Shown: one piece after another, positions 1 through 5,980 of the stretch
Layout: each line of letters opens with the position of its first letter
Position numbering within the stretch: the first letter of the stretch is position 1
Assembly: GCA_023422695.1 (NCBI GenBank)
Contig: JAFAGN010000209.1
Coordinates: 1-10,100 of the forward strand
DNA length: 10,100 nt
Reading direction: 5' to 3'
Origin: Pseudomonadota bacterium
GTDB taxonomy: Bacteria > Pseudomonadota > Alphaproteobacteria > Sphingomonadales > Sphingomonadaceae
Position numbers and translations under genes: made by a program
Notes under the pieces: model-generated
Told to the model about the DNA's origin: nothing
What the model saw: the letters and a program-made list of their open reading frames with translations, nothing else
Database searches by the model: none

Positions 1-40
1 TTTGGGGTGGGAAGCTGACGTTCCGGTCACGAACTGATTT

Positions 41-159
41 CCTCTCCCGCCTGCGGGAGGGGCAGCGAGACTTACGAACTTGTTCGTTAGTCGCAGCGGG
101 GTGGGCCTTCTCACCGTTGCTGCCCACCCCCGACCCCTCCCGCCTGCGGGAGGGGAGAG
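41..159. repeat. Compound palindromic intergenic repeat (REP/MITE-like, four hairpins)
   Basis: Four inverted repeats lie side by side. The first is 44-50 with 53-59 (CTCCCGC/GCGGGAG, 2-nt loop). The second is 69-92 (GACT-t-ACGAAC, TT loop, GTTCGT-t-AGTC, one T/T mismatch). The third is 98-106 with 122-130 (GGGGTGGGC/GCCCACCCC, 15-nt loop). The fourth is 134-143 with 146-155 (CCCCTCCCGC/GCGGGAGGGG, 2-nt loop). The 19 bases at 44-62 recur exactly at 137-155, so the first and last hairpins are direct repeats and each is palindromic, giving near-inverted CTCTCCC/AGAG termini. There is no coding potential and no T-run. It sits just past the 3' end of the leftward operon. From memory, GC-rich elements of this style are dispersed between genes in sphingomonads. 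It may also help end or stabilise the operon mRNA, which is inference. Confidence 0.75.
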
Positions 160-190
160 AAACGTCCGCAACCGGTCGTTAGCTGCCGCC

Positions 191-595
191 CTACCGCCCC
201 GCCCAATACTCAAAAACCTCCTGCTGCTGCTCGCGAATAAACCGCGCGGCCGCCGCGCCCTCCCACGGGCCGTCATACCCCAGCAGTAGCGCCGTGCCGC
301 CGACCCACCAGCCTTGCCCCGGCAACCGGTCGCTCTCGCGCACCACCAGCACTGCCAGGTCGGGTTCGCCGTCGAGCGCACACAGCCGGTCGACCTCGGC
401 CAAGGTCTTGCACACTGCGCGCATCTTGGGCCGGGTGAAGCGGAAGCCGAGGTCGCCGAGCAGTTCGGAATAGCTGACCGCGCGGCTCTCGCGCGCCGCT
501 GCGGTCAGGATCGCGCGGATGCGCGGCGCGTCGCCGAGCGCGCTGGCGTCGGCGACAGTCGCATCGGCTCCTAACCCTTGGTCTTTGGCGGCCAT
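191..595 (-). CDS. Uncharacterised 134-residue protein
   Basis: I cannot assign a function. The protein is small, soluble-looking, without signal peptide or membrane segment. After a variable alanine-rich N-terminus (about 1-25), residues about 26-75 read as helices with a 'VSYSELLGDLGF' segment. A short strand region, 'LAVLVVRESDRLPGQGWWVG', follows, and then a charged C-terminal helix rich in E and Q (about 112-134). The pattern SYxEL...G...LAVLVV...LPGxGWW loosely resembles a small domain seen in several bacterial proteins of unknown or nuclease-associated role; this is recollection, not a search result. The ATG at 593-595 lies inside the last codons of the upstream DUF1295 gene (25-base overlap, different frame), with only a weak ribosome-binding site, so translational coupling is likely. 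It is the last gene of the leftward acyltransferase-DUF1295 unit. Confidence 0.8.
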   Translation of the reverse strand: MAAKDQGLGADATVADASALGDAPRIRAILTAAARESRAVSYSELLGDLGFRFTRPKMRAVCKTLAEVDRLCALDGEPDLAVLVVRESDRLPGQGWWVGGTALLLGYDGPWEGAAAARFIREQQQEVFEYWAGR

Positions 596-1389
596 GGAAT
601 AAATCCGGAGGTGCGCGCGACATAAGCGGCATAGTCAGGCCGCGTCTTGTGCAGCCCCTTTTCGAGCAGCGCCTTGCCCGACCATTTGGTGAGGGTGAAG
701 GTCAGGAACAGCGGGCCGATCACGCTCGCCAGCGCGACCCACGGCCCGATATCGGCAGCGATCAGCCACAGTCCCCACCAGGTCAGCGCGTCGCCGAAAT
801 AATTGGGGTGGCGCGTGTAGCGCCACAGCCCGGTATCGAGCACCTGCCCCTTGTTCGCGGGATTCTTGCGGAACGCGTCGAGCTGGGCATCGCCGATCGT
901 CTCGAACGCGATGCCGATCAGCGCCGCGACCACTCCGATGATCGCGAGGATACCGACGCCGTCGGCCGCCGCGCCGCCGCTCGCCCAGATACCGATCTGT
1001 GCCGGCAGGCAAGTTATGAACAGCAGCGGCGCCTGGGTCAGAAACACGGTGAGCAGCGCCGTCTTGGCCCAACTCCAGCGCTTCGTTTCCATCGTTCGCG
1101 CCAATATTTTGGCATAGCGCGGATCCTCGCCATGCCCCACCCAACGCACCGTCAGGTGGATCGCCAGCCGCAACCCCCACAGGCTGGTCAGCCCGAGCAG
1201 CAATTTGGCATGAAGCGCATCGAACCCCGCCTGCCACGCGGCGCCCCACGCCAGCAGCACCATGCCGAACGCCCAGAAGGCGTCGATGAACGATACGTCG
1301 CGGATCGCGACTGAAATCGCCCACAGAATCAGGATCACGCCCAGCAATCCGGCGAAATTGAGCGCCAGCAAGAACAGCAATTCGGTCAT
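571..1389 (-). CDS. DUF1295 / steroid 5-alpha-reductase-like integral membrane protein
   Basis: This is a 272-residue polytopic membrane protein. Hydrophobic segments are visible at about 3-28, 36-54, 62-80, 109-129, 145-166, 203-213 and 216-235. Near the C-terminus, residues 185-200 carry LWRYTRHPNYFGD, the hallmark of the DUF1295 / steroid-reductase C-terminal family, whose fold is shared with isoprenylcysteine methyltransferases. The tail GFIPWPPK is also typical. Eukaryotic relatives are NAD(P)H-dependent lipid double-bond reductases; the substrate of the bacterial members is mostly unknown, so reductase activity here is inference. The ATG has a GGAG (minus strand, 1398-1401) 8 bases upstream. 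It overlaps the acyltransferase stop by 4 bases (ATGA), and its own end overlaps the next small gene by 25 bases. Linkage to a PlsC-type acyltransferase suggests a role in membrane lipid modification. Confidence 0.88.
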   Translation of the reverse strand: MTELLFLLALNFAGLLGVILILWAISVAIRDVSFIDAFWAFGMVLLAWGAAWQAGFDALHAKLLLGLTSLWGLRLAIHLTVRWVGHGEDPRYAKILARTMETKRWSWAKTALLTVFLTQAPLLFITCLPAQIGIWASGGAAADGVGILAIIGVVAALIGIAFETIGDAQLDAFRKNPANKGQVLDTGLWRYTRHPNYFGDALTWWGLWLIAADIGPWVALASVIGPLFLTFTLTKWSGKALLEKGLHKTRPDYAAYVARTSGFIPWPPKTKG

Positions 1390-2018
1390 GCGCGCGTCTC
1401 CGCTTCGGGGCCGTCACCGACAATGTCGTCGATCGAGCGCACCGCGCGCTCGGGAATTTTGGGGATGCAGGTGCGATAGACCTCCAGCACCTTCAGCATG
1501 TCGGCGCGAAAATCGCCGCTCGGCCAGATCAGCGGGCCGAGCCCGCCCGTCTTCGTCCCATAATCCATAAAGCCGACCACCATCGGCACCTTTGCCGCCA
1601 GCGCGATCTGATAGAAACCGGTGCGCCATTTCGTGGTCTTGCCGCGCGTCCCCTCGGGCGCGACGGTCAGCATGAATTCGGCGCGGCGCGCGAACTCGGC
1701 GACCATCTGCTCGACGACATTGCCGCCGCCGCGGCGGTCGACCGGCACCCCGCCCATCTGTTTCATGAAGCCGCCGAGCGGCCATTTGAACAGCGACAAT
1801 TTGCCCATGAAATGCGCGCGCAATCCCAGATCGGCGGTGAGACCGAGGAAATTGACGAAATCCCAGTTGCTGGTGTGCGGCGCCGCGATCAGGATGAAGC
1901 GCCGCGGTTCGGGCACCTGCCCCAGCGCGCGCCAACCGCGCGCCCGGTACATCGCCAGCAGCAATCGCCGCACCATCCGCGCCACCGGCCCCGGTGGAAC
2001 ATCGCTTATCGTCGTCAC
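1386..2018 (-). CDS. PlsC-like lysophospholipid acyltransferase (GTG start)
   Basis: A 210-residue protein of the PlsC/LPLAT superfamily, which moves acyl groups from acyl-CoA or acyl-ACP to lysophospholipids or similar acceptors at the inner membrane. Visible motifs are the catalytic HX4D box HTSNWD (H48, D53), GGVPVDR at 89-95, PEGTR at 121-125 and VPMVVGF at 144-150. The protein is short, and I see no clear transmembrane helix beyond a hydrophobic stretch around 40-47, so it may be monotopic. The start was chosen at GTG 2016-2018 because AGGAG lies 5 bases upstream on the minus strand; the in-frame ATG at 1976 has no comparable site. The open frame continues far upstream, but that part is antisense to the peptidase and parC and is not coding. 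It is the first gene of the leftward unit. The acceptor lipid cannot be told from sequence; phosphatidic-acid synthesis or lipid A/ornithine-lipid type acylation are both possible. Confidence 0.85.
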   Translation of the reverse strand: MTTISDVPPGPVARMVRRLLLAMYRARGWRALGQVPEPRRFILIAAPHTSNWDFVNFLGLTADLGLRAHFMGKLSLFKWPLGGFMKQMGGVPVDRRGGGNVVEQMVAEFARRAEFMLTVAPEGTRGKTTKWRTGFYQIALAAKVPMVVGFMDYGTKTGGLGPLIWPSGDFRADMLKVLEVYRTCIPKIPERAVRSIDDIVGDGPEAETRA

Positions 2019-2023
2019 GCTCT

Positions 2024-2028
2024 CTCCT
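2024..2028 (-). promoter_or_regulatory. Shine-Dalgarno deciding the GTG start of the acyltransferase
   Basis: AGGAG on the minus strand lies 5 bases before the GTG at 2018. It is the only good ribosome-binding site near the beginning of the conserved region, and it rules out both the much longer upstream extension of the frame and the shorter ATG start at 1976. Confidence 0.7.
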
Positions 2029-2131
2029 CTGCCCACCGCACGGCTTGCGCGAAAGATCGGGGCTTCGCAAGGGGGCGCGATGACGGGTTGCGGCGGCGAA
2101 GGCTTTCTGCTCCCTTTGGCCTCCATCAGGG

Positions 2132-2136
2132 GGAGG
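2132..2136 (+). promoter_or_regulatory. Shine-Dalgarno of the M20 peptidase
   Basis: GGAGG lies 8 bases before the ATG at 2145. This is one of the strongest ribosome-binding sites in the window. It fixes the start just before a good signal peptide and rejects the upstream extension of the open frame back to 1812. Confidence 0.75.
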
Positions 2137-2144
2137 AATTTGCG

Positions 2145-3551
2145 ATGAAAATGCTGGGGCCGCTGCTCTTGTCCGCGCTGGCGATGACGACGCCCGCGCT
2201 TGCTGCCGACCCGGCACCGCGCCCCGACCAGCTGGCATTTCGCGAGATTTACAAGGAACTGGTCGAAACCAACACCACCTTGTCGTCGGGCAGCTGCACC
2301 CTCGCCGCCGAGCGCATGGCGACGCGATTGCGCACGGCGGGGATTCCCGACAGCCAGCTGACGCTGTTCGCGATCGACGAAAAGCCCAAGGAAGGTGGCT
2401 TGGTCGCCGTCTATCCCGGCACCTCGAAGACCGCAAAACCGATCCTGCTGATCGCGCACATCGACGTGGTCGAGGCGAAACGCGAGGACTGGGAGCGCGA
2501 CCCGTTCATCATGGTCGAGGAAAATGGCTATTTTTACGGCCGCGGCACCGCCGACATCAAATCGCAGGCGGCGGTGTGGGTCGACACGCTGATCCGCTTT
2601 CAGCAGCAGGGCTATAAGCCGCGGCGGACGGTCAAGATGGCGCTGACCTGCGGCGAGGAAACCAACGGCGCGTTCAACGGCATCGAATGGCTCGCCGCGA
2701 ACAAACGCGACCTGATCGACGCCGAATTTGCGCTGAACGAAGGCGGCGGCGGCGACAGCGACGGCAAAGGCAAGGTGATCGGCCAGTCGGTGCAGGTCGG
2801 CGAAAAAACCTTTGCCAATTTCCGCCTCGAAACGCGCAACCCCGGCGGGCACAGCTCGGCGCCGGTCCCCGACAATGCGATCTACCAGCTCGCGCGCGCG
2901 GTGACGAAGATCGAGGAGCATCGCTTCCCCGCCGAAATGACCGACACGACGCGGCGCTATTTTGCCGAGGCGGGCGCCTTGCGCGCCGACGCCACGGGCG
3001 CCGCGATGGTCGCGCTGGCGAAGAATATCGGCGACAAGGACGCCGAGGCGATCGTCAACAAGGACCCGTTCCTGCACAGCAATTTGCGCACGACCTGCGT
3101 TGCGACCCTCCTCGACGGCGGCCATGCCGCCAACGCGCTGCCGCAGCGCGCCGGGGCGAACATCAACTGCCGCATCTTTCCGGGCCACAGCATCGAATCG
3201 ATCAAGGACGAACTGGCGAAGGTGATCGGCGACCCCGGCGTCACCATCACCCAGCTGCCGCCCAAACGCCCTGCCCCGCCCGCCCCGCCGCTCGATCCCA
3301 GGATCATCGGCCCGATGCAGAAGCTCGTCGACAAATATTGGCCGGGGCTGAAGGTCATTCCGTCGATGGCCAATGGCTATACCGACGCCACCTTTCTGGG
3401 CGCGGTCGGCATCCCGACCTATGGCATCCCCGGCATGTGGGGCGATCCCGACGGCAACGGCGCGCATGGCCTGAACGAGCGGATGGAGGTCAAATCGGTG
3501 TATGTCGGGCGCGATTATATGTTCGACTTGGTGAAGGCTTATGCGGATTGA
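2145..3551 (+). CDS. Secreted M20-family zinc metallopeptidase
   Basis: A 468-residue exported peptidase. Residues 1-20 form a Sec signal peptide (K2, hydrophobic core 4-13, ALA before ADP; predicted cut after A20). The full M20 di-zinc ligand set is present: H105-x-D107 in AHID, D137 in RGTADIKS, the catalytic-base/ligand pair E171-E172 in TCGEE, E199 in LNEGGGG and H441 near the end in GAHGLNE. The GGHSSAP segment at 234-240 belongs to the lid/dimerisation domain inserted at about 210-330. M20 enzymes are exopeptidases (carboxypeptidase or dipeptidase type) or amidohydrolases; the complete catalytic set predicts activity, but the substrate is not readable. Export suggests periplasmic peptide scavenging. 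It is transcribed divergently from the acyltransferase; parC starts 69 bases downstream. Confidence 0.92.
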   Translation: MKMLGPLLLSALAMTTPALAADPAPRPDQLAFREIYKELVETNTTLSSGSCTLAAERMATRLRTAGIPDSQLTLFAIDEKPKEGGLVAVYPGTSKTAKPILLIAHIDVVEAKREDWERDPFIMVEENGYFYGRGTADIKSQAAVWVDTLIRFQQQGYKPRRTVKMALTCGEETNGAFNGIEWLAANKRDLIDAEFALNEGGGGDSDGKGKVIGQSVQVGEKTFANFRLETRNPGGHSSAPVPDNAIYQLARAVTKIEEHRFPAEMTDTTRRYFAEAGALRADATGAAMVALAKNIGDKDAEAIVNKDPFLHSNLRTTCVATLLDGGHAANALPQRAGANINCRIFPGHSIESIKDELAKVIGDPGVTITQLPPKRPAPPAPPLDPRIIGPMQKLVDKYWPGLKVIPSMANGYTDATFLGAVGIPTYGIPGMWGDPDGNGAHGLNERMEVKSVYVGRDYMFDLVKAYAD

Positions 3552-3582
3552 ACCGATAATCGCCGGGAACATATCGCAGCCT

Positions 3583-3611
3583 TTGCCTTGACGCGCTAGC
3601 CTTGCTATCGC
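3583..3611 (+). promoter_or_regulatory. Weak candidate parC promoter with almost no leader
   Basis: TTGCCT (3583-3588), 17 bases, then TATCGC (3606-3611). If used, transcription would start near 3618, only about 3 bases before the parC ATG at 3621. No Shine-Dalgarno is seen before that ATG, which fits a leaderless or nearly leaderless message. Match quality is modest, and parC could instead be read through from the peptidase gene, since no terminator is visible in 3552-3620. Confidence 0.3.
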
Positions 3612-3620
3612 GCCGCGACC

Positions 3621-5921
3621 ATGGCGACCACCACCGACGATCCCGACAACCAAGACCCCGTCCACGGCATGACCGACACGCCGTTCGGCAGCGCGCTGTC
3701 CGAACGCTATCTGGTCTATGCGCTGTCGACGATCACCGCGCGGTCGCTGCCCGATCTGCGCGACGGGTTGAAGCCGGTCCACCGCCGCCTCTTGTGGGCG
3801 ATGCGCGCGATGCGGCTCGACCCGAGTCAGGGTTACAAAAAATCGGCGCGCGTCGTCGGCGACGTTATCGGTAAATTCCACCCGCACGGCGACACCGCAG
3901 TTTACGACGCAATGGTCCGCCTCGCGCAGGACTTCTCGCTCCGTTACCCGCTGGTCGACGGTCAGGGCAATTTCGGCAATATCGACGGCGATAACGCCGC
4001 CGCTTATCGCTATACCGAGGCGCGGCTGACCCGCGTCGCGATCGACCTGATGCAGGGGCTCGACGAAGGCACGGTCGATTTCCGACCGACCTATAATGGC
4101 GAGGACGAAGAGCCCGAGATCATGCCGGGCCTCTTTCCTAACCTGCTCGCCAATGGCGCGAGCGGGATTGCGGTCGGGATGGCGACGAACATCCCGCCGC
4201 ACAATGCCGCCGAAGTGATCGGCGCCGCGCTGGTGCTGATCGAGAACCCCCGCGCCGAGCTGGCCGAGCTGCTCGAGCATGTGAAGGGGCCGGACTTCCC
4301 CACCGGCGGCGTCATCGTCGATAGCGCGGAAACGATCCGGCACGCCTATGAAACAGGCCGCGGCGGGTTCCGCGTCCGCGCGCGCTTCTCGACCGGCAAC
4401 GCGGACGGCAGCTGGGAAGCCGATGGTATCGAAAAGCTGCCCGGCGGCACCTGGCAGCTGGTGATCAGCGAGATTCCTTATGGGGTCGCCAAGGGCAAGC
4501 TGATCGAACAAATCGCGCAGCTGATCGCCGACAAGAAATTGCCGATCCTGGAAGATGTCCGCGACGAAAGCGCCGAAGATCTGCGCATCGTCCTCGAACC
4601 CAAGAGCCGCAATGTCGATCCCGACATTTTGAAGGAAAGCCTGTACCGGCTGACCGACCTCGAAAGCCGCTTCGCGCTCAACCTCAACGTCCTCGACGCA
4701 ACGCGGACGCCCAAGGTGATGGGACTGCACCAGCTGCTGACCGAATGGCTGCAGCACCAGATCGTCGTGCTGGTCCGCCGCGCGCAGCACCGGATTGCCA
4801 AGATCGACGACCGGCTGGAACTGGTTGCGGGCTATATCATCGCCTTCCTCAACCTCGACCGGATCATCGAGATCATCCGCACCGAGGATGAGCCCAAGCC
4901 AGTGATGATCGCCGAGTTCGTCCTGACCGACCGGCAGGCCGAAGCGATCCTCAACATGCGGCTGCGCAGCTTGCGCAAACTTGAGGAAATGGAGCTGAAG
5001 CGCGAGCAGGCCGATTTGACCGCCGAGCGCGAAGAGCTGGCGAAGCTGGTCGACAGTCCGGCGCGGCAAAAGACGCGGCTGCGCAAGGATCTTGAAAAGC
5101 TGCGCGAGGTGTACGGGCTCGAAACGCTGCTCGGCGCGCGGCGCACGACGATCGCCGAGGCTGCGCCTGCGCGCGAGATTCCGCTCGATGCGATGATCGA
5201 GAAGGAACCGGTGACGGTCATCCTGTCGAAACGCGGCTGGATCCGCGCCCAGCGCGGCCATGTCGCGCCCGACCAGTGGACCGAATTTAAGTTCAAGGAA
5301 GGCGACGAACTGCTGTTCGCCGCGCATGCGCAGACCACCGACAAGCTGTTGATCGCCGCGAGCGACGGCCGTTTCTTCACCGTCGGCGCCGACAAGCTGC
5401 CCGGCGGACGCGGCTTTGGCGAGCCGTTGCGGCTGATGGTCGACATCGATCCCGAAGCGCGCATCGTCGCGATGATCCCCGCGAGCGCCGAGGGCCGCCT
5501 GCTGCTCGCGTCGTCGAGCGGGCATGGCTTTGTCGCGCAGATGGCCGAAGTCGTCGCCGAAACGCGCAAGGGGCGCAATGTCGTCAATCTCAAGACCGGC
5601 GCGCAGCTGGCGGTCGTCCGCGCCATCGGGACAGGCGACGACAGCGTCGCGGTGGTCGGCGAGAATCGCAAGCTCGTGGTGTTTCCGCTGAGCGAAGTTC
5701 CCGTGATGGCGCGTGGTCAGGGCGTGATGCTGCAACGCTATCGTGACGGCGGCCTGTCCGATGCGGTGAGCTTTGTCTTTGTCGACGGGCTCAGCTGGGC
5801 GATGGGCGGCGACACCGGGCGGACGCGTACCGAAACCGACCTCGTCCCCTGGCGGGTTGCACGCGGCGCCGCCGGGCGGATGCCGCCCACCGGTTTTCCG
5901 CGGAACAATCGCTTCGGCTGA
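3621..5921 (+). CDS. parC: DNA topoisomerase IV subunit A (ParC)
   Basis: A 766-residue type IIA topoisomerase breakage-reunion subunit. With ParE it decatenates replicated chromosomes. The N-terminal domain begins at about residue 20 (FGSALSERYLVYALSTI). The quinolone-resistance region HPHGDTAVYDAMV spans 87-99, and the catalytic R130-Y131 lie in AAAYRYTEARL. The C-terminal part (about 520-755) carries ParC-style blades, including SKRGWIRAQRGH and the degenerate box ETRKGRNVV instead of the GyrA box QRRGGKG, which together with the length argues for ParC over GyrA. T92 keeps a hydroxyl at the position of E. coli ParC S80 and D96 keeps acid at E84, so no classical resistance change is seen. 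The ATG at 3621 lacks a Shine-Dalgarno; an internal Met at residue 17 is an alternative start. The short C-terminal tail after the last blade is basic. Confidence 0.95.
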   Translation: MATTTDDPDNQDPVHGMTDTPFGSALSERYLVYALSTITARSLPDLRDGLKPVHRRLLWAMRAMRLDPSQGYKKSARVVGDVIGKFHPHGDTAVYDAMVRLAQDFSLRYPLVDGQGNFGNIDGDNAAAYRYTEARLTRVAIDLMQGLDEGTVDFRPTYNGEDEEPEIMPGLFPNLLANGASGIAVGMATNIPPHNAAEVIGAALVLIENPRAELAELLEHVKGPDFPTGGVIVDSAETIRHAYETGRGGFRVRARFSTGNADGSWEADGIEKLPGGTWQLVISEIPYGVAKGKLIEQIAQLIADKKLPILEDVRDESAEDLRIVLEPKSRNVDPDILKESLYRLTDLESRFALNLNVLDATRTPKVMGLHQLLTEWLQHQIVVLVRRAQHRIAKIDDRLELVAGYIIAFLNLDRIIEIIRTEDEPKPVMIAEFVLTDRQAEAILNMRLRSLRKLEEMELKREQADLTAEREELAKLVDSPARQKTRLRKDLEKLREVYGLETLLGARRTTIAEAAPAREIPLDAMIEKEPVTVILSKRGWIRAQRGHVAPDQWTEFKFKEGDELLFAAHAQTTDKLLIAASDGRFFTVGADKLPGGRGFGEPLRLMVDIDPEARIVAMIPASAEGRLLLASSSGHGFVAQMAEVVAETRKGRNVVNLKTGAQLAVVRAIGTGDDSVAVVGENRKLVVFPLSEVPVMARGQGVMLQRYRDGGLSDAVSFVFVDGLSWAMGGDTGRTRTETDLVPWRVARGAAGRMPPTGFPRNNRFG

Positions 5922-5980
5922 CCGAATTTTCGCGTCGCCGTAAATCGCTTCTTTACTCTCCCCCCTCTAGGTCATGGCCA

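Larger units (their letters stand above)
2019..2144. promoter_or_regulatory. Divergent intergenic region with an inverted repeat
   Basis: These 126 bases separate the leftward acyltransferase unit from the rightward M20 peptidase, so promoters for both directions are expected here. An inverted repeat, CTTGCG at 2044-2049 and CGCAAG at 2066-2071, has a 16-base spacer; the arms can be extended by AA/TT with a 2-base bulge. It could be an operator or a short hairpin in the leader. No convincing -35/-10 pair was found on either strand. Confidence 0.35.

Noticed and set aside
134..155. Strong 10-bp hairpin as an intrinsic terminator of the leftward operon.
   Set aside because: There is no T-run after the stem on the minus strand, and the same palindrome is repeated at 44-62, so a dispersed repeat explains it better. 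A role in ending transcription is not excluded.
41..159. CRISPR-like repeat pair (two identical 19-mers).
   Set aside because: Only two copies, each a perfect palindrome, with the intervening 74 bases themselves hairpin-forming; no array and no cas genes.
1..289. Short plus-strand open frame beginning at 80 inside the repeat and running into the first gene.
   Set aside because: It is made of repeat sequence plus antisense of a better-supported gene and has no ribosome-binding site.
1812..2144. Upstream extension of the M20 peptidase frame back to an ATG at 1812.
   Set aside because: It overlaps the acyltransferase on the other strand, has no protein-like character, and would bury the signal peptide; a strong GGAGG precedes the ATG at 2145.
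2019..5735. A stop-free minus-strand frame of about 3.7 kb upstream of the acyltransferase start, antisense to the M20 peptidase and to most of parC.
   Set aside because: Its codons are aligned base-for-base with the codons of both plus-strand genes (all in the same phase), so stops could arise only from sense TTA, CTA or TCA codons, which GC-rich genomes avoid. The translation is low-complexity (H, R, D, Q-rich) and resembles no family, while the plus strand encodes well-conserved proteins.
5922..5980. Possible promoter (TAGGTC at 5968-5973) or terminator between parC and the GGDEF-EAL gene.
   Set aside because: No matching -35 at normal spacing and no stem with a T-run; the 59 bases show nothing I can defend.
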